From the NCBI GenBank assembly GCA_964415045.1, contig CAYPZL010000049.1, positions 1 through 32,270 of the forward strand: a DNA stretch of 32,270 nucleotides. The letters run 5' to 3'. Shown piece after piece: positions 1-8,653 of the stretch. A program made the position numbers and the translations under genes. Numbering within the stretch: position 1 is the stretch's first letter; every line of letters begins with the position of its first letter. A model generated the notes under the pieces. It saw only the letters and a list, made by a program, of their open reading frames with translations, searched no databases and was not told the DNA's origin. The stretch comes from CAYPZL01 sp964415045. GTDB lineage: Bacteria > Planctomycetota > Phycisphaerae > Sedimentisphaerales > Anaerobacaceae.

Positions 1-24
1 AGGAAATCAAACCAACGATTTCCT
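1..24. repeat. 8-bp inverted repeat at the window edge
   Basis: AGGAAATC at 1-8 is the exact reverse complement of GATTTCCT at 17-24, with an 8-base loop. It lies about 60 bases upstream of the symporter start. It could be an operator or the end of a terminator belonging to a gene outside the window; the T run after it is too short to decide. Confidence 0.35.
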
Positions 25-83
25 TGAAGAATATAAGCCTAATCTCCATTTTGCAGAACTCTCGACCGTAACTGAGAAACCGA

Positions 84-1364
84 ATGGCATTGCCAAGACT
101 CAAACTGTACACGAAGGTGCTGTTGGCGTTGGCGCTGGGGACGATTTTCGGGCTGCTGGCGAACCGTTTGCAGTTCTCGGGCTTGGTTATCGCGTACGTC
201 AAGCCGTTCGGGACGGGCTTCGTCCGCCTGATCAGCATGGTGGTGGTGCCGCTGGTCTTCGCGTCGCTGCTGGTGGGCACGACCAGTCTGAAGGATCTCA
301 AGAGCCTGGGCCGGATCGGCGTCAAGACGCTGGCGTTCTACCTGTGCACCACGGCCATTGCCATCAGCATCGGTCTGCTGCTGGCCAATCTCACGCGGCC
401 GGGCACCGGTCTCTCGGAGGAGGCGCGAAGCGAACTGATGCAGGCGACCCCGGGCCAGGAAGGCTCGGCGAGAGCCGCCGAGGAAAAGCCCTCGATCAAA
501 GACGTCCTGCTCGATATCATTCCGACGAATCCGATCCGGGCCTTCGCGGAAGGCCGCATGCTCCAGATCATTTTCTTCGCGTTGCTGACGGGCATCTGCC
601 TGACTCTGATCCCGCCCGAGCGCAGCGGGCCGGTGATCCGTTTCTTCGAGGGAGTCAACGACGCCCTGATCGCCATGGTGCACGTCATTATGAAGGTCGC
701 ACCGTATGGCGTCTTCGCACTGATTGCCGCCGTGGTCGCCGACTTCGGCCTCGATATACTGCTGATGCTGGCCAAGTACTGTCTCGTGGTTGTGGTCGGG
801 CTGATTGTCCACGTTGTGCTGGTGTACTCCTCGGCGATTCGGGGCCTGAGCCGGCTGGCGGTGCGAAGGTTCTTTCGCGGCATTCGTCCCGCGCAGTTGA
901 TCGCCTTCAGCTCGGGTTCAAGCTCGGCGACGCTGCCCGTGACCATCGATTGTACGGCCGGCGCTTTGGGCGTCTCGCGCTATATCTGTAGCTTCACTTT
1001 GCCTCTGGGAGCTACGATGAATATGGACGGAACCGCTTTGTACCAGGGCGTCTCGGCGGTCTTTCTGGCGCAGCTTTACGGGATCGATTTGAGCGTGGGC
1101 CAGCAACTGGCCATCGTCCTGACGGCGACCCTGGCCTCGGTCGGAACGGCCGGCACCCCGGGGGCCGGCATCATCACGCTGGCCATCGTCCTGCGGAGCA
1201 TCGGGGTGCCGTTGGAAGGAATCGGCATTATCATGGGCGTCGAACGCATCCTGGACATGTGCCGCAGCGCCGTGAACATCACGGGCGACGCCGCCTGCGC
1301 CGTGGTCGTCGCCTCCACCGAGGGACAACTCGACGCAGACGCGGGCGGTGGCGGGCCATCGTAG
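84..1364 (+). CDS. Dicarboxylate/amino acid:cation symporter (DAACS family, GltP/DctA type)
   Basis: This is an inner-membrane secondary transporter that takes up acidic amino acids or C4-dicarboxylates with Na+ or H+. The 426-residue length is normal for the family. The diagnostic elements are in order: the serine-rich hairpin 1 SSGSSSATLP (276-285), NMDGT in TM7 (313-317), the hairpin 2 tip VGTAGTPGAG (353-362) and the TM8 signature DMCRSAVNITGD (391-402). Aligned to GltPh, Asp391, Arg394, Asn398 and Asp402 match the substrate and cation residues. The retained Arg394 favours an acidic substrate. A polar insert at about 108-140 sits between membrane segments. The ATG has only a weak ribosome site. 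A dipeptidase follows 205 bases later, which suggests but does not prove coupled peptide cleavage and uptake. Confidence 0.93.
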   Translation: MALPRLKLYTKVLLALALGTIFGLLANRLQFSGLVIAYVKPFGTGFVRLISMVVVPLVFASLLVGTTSLKDLKSLGRIGVKTLAFYLCTTAIAISIGLLLANLTRPGTGLSEEARSELMQATPGQEGSARAAEEKPSIKDVLLDIIPTNPIRAFAEGRMLQIIFFALLTGICLTLIPPERSGPVIRFFEGVNDALIAMVHVIMKVAPYGVFALIAAVVADFGLDILLMLAKYCLVVVVGLIVHVVLVYSSAIRGLSRLAVRRFFRGIRPAQLIAFSSGSSSATLPVTIDCTAGALGVSRYICSFTLPLGATMNMDGTALYQGVSAVFLAQLYGIDLSVGQQLAIVLTATLASVGTAGTPGAGIITLAIVLRSIGVPLEGIGIIMGVERILDMCRSAVNITGDAACAVVVASTEGQLDADAGGGGPS

Positions 1365-1368
1365 CTGA

Positions 1369-1488
1369 TTGTGGGGACAGGAAGATGACCGGCCGGTCGC
1401 GGCGCGCCTGCTGGAGAATTACTCGAAGGGTGTGTACTTGGCGTCCCTGGAGGCCATGGCCGTGATCCTGGCGCAAGAGAAGGAGTAA
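1369..1488 (+). pseudogene. Short coding-like fragment, 39 codons
   Basis: Between the symporter and the dipeptidase one frame reads for 39 codons up to TAA at 1486-1488. It contains a helix-like segment, LLENYSKGVYLASLEAMA, that looks more protein-like than random GC-rich DNA. The preceding stop (TGA) is at 1366-1368 and the only possible upstream start is TTG at 1369, with no ribosome site. I do not recognise it. It may be the 3' remnant of a lost gene or a small unannotated protein; chance is also possible. Confidence 0.25.
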
Positions 1489-1522
1489 TGGAGAGACGCC
1501 CGCGAAGCGGCACTCTGCCATT

Positions 1523-1551
1523 TTGATTTTTGCTTTTTGCACTCTTATTTA
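1523..1551 (+). promoter_or_regulatory. Weak candidate promoter for the M19 dipeptidase
   Basis: TTGATT (1523-1528) and TATTTA (1546-1551) are 17 bases apart in an AT-rich patch just upstream of the dipeptidase. The -35 matches the consensus at 4 of 6 positions and the -10 at 3 of 6. Read-through from the symporter is the alternative. Confidence 0.22.
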
Positions 1552-1569
1552 TGTGCCTGAGGTACGAAT

Positions 1570-2784
1570 ATGAGTTTGCGAAAGTCCGTTGCAATTGGAT
1601 TCGCGTTGGTTGCGTTTGGCGGGTGGTCTGCGCGGCCGGTGTTTGGTGAGACGGAGGCAGAGCTCAGGGCCAGGGCCCGCCGCCTGGCGCAGAAGCTCCT
1701 GTTGATCGACACGCACATGGACACGCCCTATCAGCTTCAGAAGGAGATGGTGGATCTCTCGGTGCGAGCTGAGTCGGGGCACTTCGACTACGTCCGGGCC
1801 CGACAGGGAGGATTGGACGGTGTCTTCATGGCGGTGTACGTGCCGCCCAGCTACGAAGAGGGCGGCGCCCGCGAATTTGCCGACCGTACAATCGATCGAG
1901 TCAACGAGTGCCTGCGGCAATGGTCCGACAAATTCACTCCCGCTTTTTCCGCCGGACAGGTGCGAAGACAGTTTGGCGAGGGACGCATCTTGATCGTTCT
2001 GGGCATGGAGAACGGCTCGCCGCTCGAGGGCGAGATGGCCAATCTGAGGCACTTCTACGCCCGCGGCATCCGGTACATCACGCTGTGCCATTCAAAGAAC
2101 AACCACATCTGCGATTCCTCATTCGATGAAGGCCCCCAATGGCATGGCCTGAGCCCTTTTGGCAGGAAGCTCATCGCGGAGATGAACCGCGTGGGGATGA
2201 TCGTGGACGTCTCGCATGTTTCCGACGAGGCGTTCTACGAGGTGATGGAGCTTTCGCAGGCCCCGGTGGTGGCCACGCATTCGGGCTGCCGGCATTTCAC
2301 GCCCGGATGGCACCGCAACATGAGCGACGAGATGATTCGGCTGCTCGCCGAGAAAGGCGGCGTGATCCAGATCAACTTCGGGTCCATCTTCGTCAACACT
2401 GTCGCCAACCGGAAGTTCGCCGAGCTGCACCGGGACATCCTCCGACAGGTCAAGGCCCGGAACCTGCAGGGGCAAGAGAGAGACCGGTACGTCCATGAGC
2501 GCTGGGTGGGCGTGCGGTTCGGCCCGGCGTACGTCGCCGACGTGGCGAGACACATCGACCACGTCGCCAGGCTCGTCGGCGTCGAGCACGTGGGCCTGGG
2601 CTCCGATTTCGACGGCATCGAGAATGTCCCCGAAGGCCTGGAGGACGTCTCCTGCTATCCCAATCTCATCTACGAACTGCTGAAGAAGGGCTACGACGAG
2701 CAGGACCTCAAGAAGATCTGCGCCGAGAATTTCCTGCGCGTCTGGTCCCGGGTCGGGCAGGTCAGTCGCGCGCTCCAACAGTAG
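1570..2784 (+). CDS. Exported membrane dipeptidase (peptidase family M19)
   Basis: This is a zinc-dependent dipeptidase of the renal dipeptidase family, which hydrolyses dipeptides, often with a D-residue at the C-terminal side. A signal peptide spans about residues 1-26 (basic MSLRK, a hydrophobic core, then ARPVFG), so it acts outside the cytoplasm. The binuclear metal ligands of the family are visible: His49 and Asp51 in DTHMD, Glu147 in GMENGSPLEG, His216 in DVSHVSD and His237 in ATHSG. Asp346 lies in GLGSDFDG. The length of 404 residues is typical. The start is supported by GAGG seven bases upstream. It follows the symporter in the same direction, so released amino acids could be taken up by that carrier (inference). 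Confidence 0.93.
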   Translation: MSLRKSVAIGFALVAFGGWSARPVFGETEAELRARARRLAQKLLLIDTHMDTPYQLQKEMVDLSVRAESGHFDYVRARQGGLDGVFMAVYVPPSYEEGGAREFADRTIDRVNECLRQWSDKFTPAFSAGQVRRQFGEGRILIVLGMENGSPLEGEMANLRHFYARGIRYITLCHSKNNHICDSSFDEGPQWHGLSPFGRKLIAEMNRVGMIVDVSHVSDEAFYEVMELSQAPVVATHSGCRHFTPGWHRNMSDEMIRLLAEKGGVIQINFGSIFVNTVANRKFAELHRDILRQVKARNLQGQERDRYVHERWVGVRFGPAYVADVARHIDHVARLVGVEHVGLGSDFDGIENVPEGLEDVSCYPNLIYELLKKGYDEQDLKKICAENFLRVWSRVGQVSRALQQ

Positions 2785-2925
2785 AAGCGATGAGAGCGCA
2801 GCCCAGACCTCCGCTACGCTGCGCTTCGTTCAGAGCCTGCCCCGAGCGCGAACGAAGGGATGACATGCCGCGCAAGGACTTTCCCTAATCCGCATAAGGT
2901 AAGGGCTCCGAGCATCGGCTCGTTG
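2785..2925. other. Intergenic spacer with short inverted repeats
   Basis: No gene is seen. CTTCGTTC (2824-2831) is inverted as GAACGAAG (2850-2857), and CGAGC/GCTCG forms a small stem near 2910-2922. The segment lies between a plus-strand gene end and a minus-strand gene end, so weak termination signals are expected. Confidence 0.3.
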
Positions 2926-2929
2926 TATG

Positions 2930-2964
2930 AAAACGGGGGCCCGTGTTTCGGACACGAGCCCCCG
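2930..2964 (-). terminator. Rho-independent terminator of secreted protein A
   Basis: CGGGGGCCCGTGT (2934-2946) pairs with ACACGAGCCCCCG (2952-2964) with one mismatch and a TTCGG loop. Read on the minus strand, the hairpin is followed directly by TTTT (complement of 2930-2933). It lies about 46 bases after the stop codon of the gene ending at 3011. Confidence 0.8.
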
Positions 2965-3010
2965 CTTGACATGGGTTATCAGATCGCCCGTACGAGAGCG
3001 ATTCTGCGCC

Positions 3011-5656
3011 TCATTCGGTGAGCAGGCCGGTGACTTCGATGTTGTCAATAGCCCACCACCAGTCGTTTCCGGCGTCGAACAGGCCGAAGGTCAGGACCAT
3101 GCTCTCAGCCCCGGCGGGCGCATCGATGGGGACCGTGACCGTCTCGTTCGTCGCGTCCGTCTTGTAGTTGGGGCTGGCGGTGTTCGATTCCCAGAGGAAC
3201 AGCTCCGTCTCGTCTCCCCCGTCGAAGGAGACCGTCAGATTCCCCGTCTGGTGGTAATCACTGTCGTACTCCGGCCGCCAGCTCGAACTGAACGTCAGCA
3301 CCAGCGTGCCCGGCTCGACGGCGGAGATGTCAATTGCCGGCGTACTCATGAAGGTCTTGTACCAGCCGGCGCTGGCCGAGTCGGTGTGGCTCTGGTCGTC
3401 CCACTCGTCGGGGTCGGCGACCGCCACGGTACCGACGCCGAGGCTGAACTGCGAGCGATTCTGATCGCCGGCGGTTTGCACCCACCAATCCTTGTTGGTG
3501 AAGGCCCAGCCGGCCCACTCGGTCACGCCGTCCGTGGTGGGATCGCCGATGCCGGGGATGCCGCTTTCGTCGATCACCCAGCCGGGCGGCGGCGTCTCCG
3601 TCCAAACCTCCTCACCGGCCAACCCCTCGTCCACGTTCGGGCCCAGCGTCAGACCTTCAAAGTCCTCGGCGAACAGGGCCGCGGTCATGGGACCGCCGGG
3701 AGCGGCGACGCGGATGTCATCCACGTAGACCATGCCCGTTCCGCCCGGCGCGGGATTGTTCCGGTTGCCGATCCCGAGGATCATCTTCTTCACGGCGGTC
3801 ACGTTCACACCGGCGTCGATAAACTCGCTCAGCGGAATCCGCCAGCGACTCCACCCGGGAAACGCCAGGCGGCTGGGATCGGGGTGGACGGACGCGCCGG
3901 TGTTGCCGGCACTGTCTTCCAGCACGACGTAGAGCCCGTCCTGTGCGTTTTTGGAGTTGCCGTGGAGGAACAGCGTCAGGCCGTTGACGTCGTTGATCGT
4001 CCAATCCTGGGGCGTCGCCCAGGTCCGCTCGGTTTCGGAGATGAAGGACGCGGTCGTGTTGTCATAGTACAGCGCCATGGCCTGGTTCCCGCCGTGGACG
4101 ATGCCGGTCTCCATAATGGTGCCCTCATAATGAGAACTCTCGGGAGACCAGATGTCGTGCCCTACGGCCATACCGGTGCCATTGCCCGGATGGCCCGGCT
4201 CGGGCTGCGTGAAGCCAATCCCGTCTACCCAGACCTCGAAGACTCGCTGCCCGACCTCGTTGGTGTAAGACTCGAAGTCATCGACCACGATGAAGTTCGC
4301 GGTGGTGAAGCTCCAGACGCTGCCTTTCACGGGCCCTGCGGCCCCGATCTCATCGACGCGCCAGTAGTATGTCTTGTTCCATTCCAACGGGCCTGGATCG
4401 TAGGTTGTCAGAGCCTGCTGGCCGCGATAGACACCTACGCTGCTGGTAGTGGCATCGGCCACGGCCTCGGCGCCCTCCCCGAAGTAGACGTCGTGTCCGG
4501 TGGCTTCGTCCCCGGCATTCCAGACCAGCGTCACGGATTGCGGGAGGTTCTGCGAACCGGGCTCCGGATACACGAGACGCGCCCTGCGCGGCGCGTGCAA
4601 AGCGCCGCCGGGGATAATCGTGCGGGCCAGAGTGGGCGTTTGCCAGAAGAGCTGGGCGACGGCGCCGCCCCCGTTCTCGTAGTACTCCATCACGAGCGAA
4701 TGAAACGAGCCGCCTGCAAGCTCGATCGGGCTGCTAAACGCATCGGTGGGCCCCTGATCCACCCACTGGTCGACGATCAGCCGTCCGTCGAGATAGAGAC
4801 GGGCCCCGTCGTCGGTCCGCGTGATGAAGGTATACGCATCGGTGACCGCAATCTCCAGATCCGCGGTCCACCGGGCCGAGACATTGTCGCTGAGACCGCC
4901 GGCAATTTCTCCGTCGCTCCATTGATAGTCGATCTGGTCCTCGGTCTGCGTGACGATGGGCTCGCCGGTCGCCGTCATGTTGTTGAAGTACTCGGCCTTG
5001 AGACCGGCGGCCGGTCCGATGGTCGTAAAGCTCCAGACTGCGCCTGCGTGCGTCGCGCCGCCCTGCTCGATCTCATCGACGGCCCAGTAGTACGTTGTGT
5101 CTTCCGCCAGCGTTTCGAGAGTGACACTCGCCGTCGCCTGATTGACGAGGAACACGCTCGCATCGCGGGCGGCCACCGCGTCGGCGTCGGTCCCCAGATA
5201 CACGTCGTGCGTCGATGCGTTCATGCCCGGCTGCCAGCTCAGCGACGTGTCGGTGGCGATCCATTTGTCGCCGTCCCGGGGCAGCGGTTGATACGCCGTC
5301 AGCGGTGCGGCGGTGAACGTCCAGACGTCACCGGTGTGGGTCGTGACCGTGTCGATTTCAATCTCGTCCACGCGCCAATAGTAGATCACCCCCGCCTCCA
5401 GCCCCTCGATGCGGTAATACATGGTGAAGGGTTGCCGGGTCGCCACGCGGTCGGCCTCGGTCAACTCCTCACTGGTGCCGAAATAGACATCGTGGAAGAA
5501 GGCCGTGTCGCCGGCGGTCCACTGAAACAGCGGACTGCTCACGCCGGTCGCCCCGTTCGGGGGGTCCGGATTGGTCGCCTTCACGCCGCCGTGAGCCGCC
5601 CCCACATTCAGACAAAAAACCGATACCGCACACACAAGAATTGCTCTTCGATACAT
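3011..5656 (-). CDS. Secreted multidomain protein A (fibronectin-like, PA14, DDFESY module)
   Basis: This is an exported protein of 881 residues with no recognised catalytic domain. In order it has: a signal peptide (1 to about 23); two fibronectin-like modules (about 27-118 and 120-213) marked by HDVYFGT/HDVYLGT and YYWRVDE or YYWAVDE; a PA14-type carbohydrate-binding domain (about 217-355, YTFITRTDDGARLYLDG); a third fibronectin-like module (about 358-453); the shared module VDDFESY...GHDIW...VHGG...VDDIRV (about 457-651); and a C-terminal jelly-roll region (about 660-878) resembling choice-of-anchor J domains. No sortase or PEP-CTERM anchor is seen. The open frame extends 64 codons further upstream, but ATG 5656 is chosen because TAAGGAGGAC lies just before it and a signal peptide follows. 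Proteins at 17886-21047 and 28411-31011 are paralogous in part. Binding of extracellular polysaccharide is the likely role (inference). Confidence 0.85.
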   Translation of the reverse strand: MYRRAILVCAVSVFCLNVGAAHGGVKATNPDPPNGATGVSSPLFQWTAGDTAFFHDVYFGTSEELTEADRVATRQPFTMYYRIEGLEAGVIYYWRVDEIEIDTVTTHTGDVWTFTAAPLTAYQPLPRDGDKWIATDTSLSWQPGMNASTHDVYLGTDADAVAARDASVFLVNQATASVTLETLAEDTTYYWAVDEIEQGGATHAGAVWSFTTIGPAAGLKAEYFNNMTATGEPIVTQTEDQIDYQWSDGEIAGGLSDNVSARWTADLEIAVTDAYTFITRTDDGARLYLDGRLIVDQWVDQGPTDAFSSPIELAGGSFHSLVMEYYENGGGAVAQLFWQTPTLARTIIPGGALHAPRRARLVYPEPGSQNLPQSVTLVWNAGDEATGHDVYFGEGAEAVADATTSSVGVYRGQQALTTYDPGPLEWNKTYYWRVDEIGAAGPVKGSVWSFTTANFIVVDDFESYTNEVGQRVFEVWVDGIGFTQPEPGHPGNGTGMAVGHDIWSPESSHYEGTIMETGIVHGGNQAMALYYDNTTASFISETERTWATPQDWTINDVNGLTLFLHGNSKNAQDGLYVVLEDSAGNTGASVHPDPSRLAFPGWSRWRIPLSEFIDAGVNVTAVKKMILGIGNRNNPAPGGTGMVYVDDIRVAAPGGPMTAALFAEDFEGLTLGPNVDEGLAGEEVWTETPPPGWVIDESGIPGIGDPTTDGVTEWAGWAFTNKDWWVQTAGDQNRSQFSLGVGTVAVADPDEWDDQSHTDSASAGWYKTFMSTPAIDISAVEPGTLVLTFSSSWRPEYDSDYHQTGNLTVSFDGGDETELFLWESNTASPNYKTDATNETVTVPIDAPAGAESMVLTFGLFDAGNDWWWAIDNIEVTGLLTE

Positions 5657-5660
5657 GGTA

Positions 5661-5670
5661 GTCCTCCTTA
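5661..5670 (-). promoter_or_regulatory. Ribosome binding site that decides the start of protein A
   Basis: The minus strand reads TAAGGAGGAC, ending four bases before ATG at 5656. This near-perfect Shine-Dalgarno sequence rejects the longer in-frame start at 5848. Confidence 0.8.
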
Positions 5671-6100
5671 CCCCCCCCACCATAAGACGATGTGGCTGCA
5701 CGTTCGCCGCGTACACCTGTTCCATTGCGTTCGTGCGGCACGCGTGTTCCTGGGAAAAGTTCCTTACCTCCTTCCTGCCAAGAGAGCATACAGAAACCGG
5801 GGAAAATGTCAGGTTGCCGCCAGGCAGACGGGAGAAACCCTCAAGCATGTCCGTGCGCTTCTGCTCATCTCGTGCCTACTCCTGAAACGCAGAAATGTCA
5901 GGCCCATAACGGCCGAGAGCAAAGACAAACACTACGCTTATATAATTATCACATCCACCCAGGCAACTCAAGCAAAAAAGTGTGCGTCTTCTCTGCCGTG
6001 GCGACATTCTGATGTCTATGTAAGCCTGTGCTGTGAAAGTGCTTATCGTCGATTTCAGCCGGCGACGGGTATTGCGCGGCCTCCGGGCGGGATCCTGAGG
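5671..6100. other. Leader and promoter region of protein A
   Basis: No gene is seen in these 430 bases. On the minus strand the segment holds an unused GGAAGGAGGTA (5765-5775) and an AT-rich patch near 5936-5950. It contains the long 5' leader of protein A, and its far end abuts the 3' end of the broken CehA-like gene at 6101. Confidence 0.5.
5937..5966 (-). promoter_or_regulatory. Candidate promoter for protein A
   Basis: On the minus strand TTGCCT is followed after 18 bases by TATAAG, in the only AT-rich patch upstream of the gene. It would give a leader of about 270 bases. Coordinates are approximate, and alternative -10 hexamers (GATAAT, TAATTA) overlap. Confidence 0.3.
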
Positions 6101-6819
6101 CTACAACTCGTCGCCCCAGATTTGAGCGGCGGTTGAGGCGATGGTTTCGTAGACTGTTCGGGCTTCCTGAAAGACGGCCAGGACGTGCGATCTCTGCTCT
6201 GTTGTCTCGTACCGCCCGGGCTGCCGGGCGACTTCAGCAAGACGGTCGATCCAGCGGATCATGTGCTCGGCGTCTCGCTTCGAGGCCGTGGGTTTGTCGT
6301 CCACGGTGATATAGACCGGGCTCGTGTGTGCCTGCCGGAGGCGTCCGTCGGGCGCGGTGAAGATCGCACGTGCGGCCACCCAGCCGCTGCGCGTCGGCAC
6401 GAACTCCATGGCAACCGACTCGGTCAGCATCGGCGCAGCGCGGCGGTCTCGCAGGTCGAGGCTCTTTATGATCTTGCCGTTGCAGATGAGTTCGAGCCGG
6501 TCGATGGGCTGGATGCTGCGCAGCAGCGCCTTAACGGGCAGCGAATCGCTGCGCTCTATGGAATGTCGGATCTCGGCGCCGACATCTTTTCCAGCGACGG
6601 TCAGAGTCAACATGGGGCCGCTCGTGGCGAACGTGCGGCCGGCGCGAATGGCCCTGAGGTAGTTCGCCTCGGTCAGCGGGCCTTGCAGTTTCGCATACGT
6701 GCGGACGTACCGCCCGGCTCGTGCACGAGTACCGACAATGTTCCCGTCTCGGCGCCGAAAGCCGGCAGAATCAGCGAGAGAACGACCAACGAAACGAGTT
6801 GTGCAGGCAGTTTTCGCAT
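6101..6819 (-). pseudogene. CehA/McbA-type metallohydrolase with internal deletion and frameshift
   Basis: Two pieces of one gene type are joined. The first, starting at ATG 6819, is a signal peptide (MRKLPAQLVSLVVLSLILPA) followed by the start of the N-terminal domain, ending VHEPGGTSARMR before a stop at about 6673. The second, in another frame, runs from about GRYVRTYAKLQG to the end at 6101. It matches the C-terminal end of PHP-type CehA/McbA hydrolases (RAIRAGRTFATSGPMLTLTV). The whole PHP metal-binding core, normally several hundred residues, is missing. The pieces meet near 6680-6715, where about 20 bases fit both frames, suggesting deletion at a short repeat. The 240-codon frame starting at 6823 begins with about 37 out-of-frame residues and is not a natural start. 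Confidence 0.7.
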
Positions 6820-6823
6820 GCAA

Positions 6824-7269
6824 ATGAGTCTACCCGACGCCCGTCCGTCCGCCAAGCCCTACCCGGATGCGGTTCTCAAGTGTATGTGCGAGAGTTCTGC
6901 AGAACCTGGTACTGTCCGGCGTCGGCCTCTGGGGTGGCAGCGTCAAGGCCGCAGGCCTTGGCGATGGCGCGAAGCCGAAAACCCCTTCCGCGGTGTACGA
7001 GGTGGAGCAGTCCACCATCGCCAAGCTGCCGCTTGACGGTGCCACGCGCATGCCAGGATATTTTCCCGGGCGCTCTCAGGCTGATAAACGAGATGCGGGC
7101 AGGTACGAGGCTTCGCCGGGAAGGGCGCGGTTCTTTGCTTGAATGGGGTGGGCGCGGCGTCTCCGAGGCGGTAGAATGACAGGCCATTGAGATGTGACGT
7201 ACAGCCTTCGGGATTGCGGCTCCGTCCGGCAAGGATGTCTGGCCGGGGCGGCGCCAACGAGAGGTTCGA
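6824..7269. other. Intergenic region without recognisable gene
   Basis: Several short frames exist on both strands, for example 6867-7142 (+) and 6830-7051 (-), but none has a ribosome site, known motif or convincing residue pattern. It separates the broken CehA-like gene from the oxidoreductase at 7306 and presumably holds the promoter of the latter; I could not identify it. Confidence 0.5.
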
Positions 7270-7305
7270 ATGAACGCAACTCGCCACAAGACAGAGGAGA
7301 CTGCC

Positions 7306-8622
7306 ATGTCAAAGAAGAACTCCCACCTTTCCCGGCGCGGCTTCTTGCAGCGCACGGCCGCCTGGGCCGCGGTGCCGTCGATCGTGCCGGCCACCGTGTT
7401 CGGCCGCAACGGCGCCGTCCCGCCCAGCGAACGCATTATCCTGGGGGGCATCGGCGTGGGCCGTCGGGGCTCGCACGTCCTGTTCAACTGGATGCTGCGC
7501 GAGCCGGACGTCCAGTTCGTCGCCATCTGCGACGCCCAGAAATCCCGCCGCGAGCAGGTCAAACAACGAGTGGACACGCATTACGGCAACAAGGATTGCG
7601 CCATCTATAAGAACATTCTCGAGTTTCTCGGCGAACGCACGGACATCGACGCCGTGTTGAGCACCACCGGCGACCGCTGGCACGCCCTTTCCGCCATCCT
7701 GACGATGCGGTCGGGCAAGGACGTCTATTCCGAAAAGCCGTCCTGCATGACCATCGCGGAAGGCCAGGGGGTGGTGGAGACCGCCAGGCGCTACCGCCGC
7801 ATTTATCAAACCGGCACGCAGCGGCTCAGCGAAGGCAACTTCACTTTCGCCAACGAGCTTCTGCGCCTCGGCTACCTCGGCGAGGTGCACACCGTCCGGG
7901 CCCACATCGCACCGTGGGACGCCGCCGAGATGCGCCACGACTGGCTCCCGGGCGAGCCGCTGCCGCCCAAGGACGAGGTGGACTGGGACGCCTGGCTCGG
8001 GCCCTGCCCCTGGCGACCGTACAACCCGACGTATTGCCGGGGCGGCTGGCGCAACTTCTACGATTTCCACACCAGTTGCATCGGCGAATGGGGCGCCCAC
8101 ACCTTCGCCCAGTGCCAGGTGGCCCTGGGACTGTGGGACACCTCGCCGGTCGAGTACAACTACGTCAAGAACGACAGCGGAGACGGCATGGTGACGCGGT
8201 TCGCCAACGGCGTCAAAATGGTCCTCGAGCGCGACATGGACCGGAAGATCTGGCACGGCTCGTGCGGCGTTCGCTACGAGGGCACCGAGGGCTGGGTTGC
8301 CGTCGCCGACGGCTACTCCCAGTGCGAGGTGTCGAACCCGGCCTGGCTGCAGGACTTCCAAAAAATCGTTCGCAACTACATGGCCCGGACGGGGCGCCCG
8401 ATGAGCCACGTCCGCAACCTCTTCGACTGCATCAAGTCCCGCCGGCAGACCGTGGCCAATCCCGTGATGATGCACCGGACCATGTCCACGGTGCACGCGG
8501 CCAACATTTGCATGTGGCTCAAACGCGATCTGCGCTACGACCCGGTCAAAGAGGAGTTCGTCAACGACGAGGAAGCCAATCGGTTCCGCTCGCGCGCGAT
8601 GCGGGAGCCGTGGATCATCTGA
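7306..8622 (+). CDS. Tat-exported Gfo/Idh/MocA family oxidoreductase
   Basis: This is an NAD(P)-dependent oxidoreductase of 438 residues, from a family acting on sugars, inositols and glycoside derivatives. A twin-arginine signal (SRRGFLQR, 9-16) precedes a hydrophobic stretch. The Rossmann fold follows with GGIGVGRRG at 47-55 and the family EKP motif at 143-145. The rest is the alpha/beta substrate domain. The start is taken at 7306, where AGAGGAG lies six bases upstream, rather than the earlier in-frame ATG at 7270, which would put extra residues before the Tat motif. The substrate cannot be read from the sequence. The HEAT-repeat gene starts 31 bases downstream, so the two are probably co-transcribed. 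Confidence 0.92.
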   Translation: MSKKNSHLSRRGFLQRTAAWAAVPSIVPATVFGRNGAVPPSERIILGGIGVGRRGSHVLFNWMLREPDVQFVAICDAQKSRREQVKQRVDTHYGNKDCAIYKNILEFLGERTDIDAVLSTTGDRWHALSAILTMRSGKDVYSEKPSCMTIAEGQGVVETARRYRRIYQTGTQRLSEGNFTFANELLRLGYLGEVHTVRAHIAPWDAAEMRHDWLPGEPLPPKDEVDWDAWLGPCPWRPYNPTYCRGGWRNFYDFHTSCIGEWGAHTFAQCQVALGLWDTSPVEYNYVKNDSGDGMVTRFANGVKMVLERDMDRKIWHGSCGVRYEGTEGWVAVADGYSQCEVSNPAWLQDFQKIVRNYMARTGRPMSHVRNLFDCIKSRRQTVANPVMMHRTMSTVHAANICMWLKRDLRYDPVKEEFVNDEEANRFRSRAMREPWII

Positions 8623-8653
8623 GAACCTACTTACGCAAGAAGGATACCAAGCC

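Noticed and set aside
1521..1540. T-rich string resembling the one at 27428-27449, as a dispersed repeat family
   Set aside because: Similarity is limited to short T runs and TTGATTTTT; two loose copies do not establish a repeat.
2927..6136. Very long plus-strand open frame opposite protein A
   Set aside because: It is rich in Arg, Gly and His, has no signal peptide or domain, and is antisense to a gene with a clear ribosome site, signal peptide and domain series. High GC content keeps stops out of the antisense frame.
6867..7142. 91-codon plus-strand frame upstream of the first oxidoreductase
   Set aside because: No ribosome site, no motif, and low-complexity composition.
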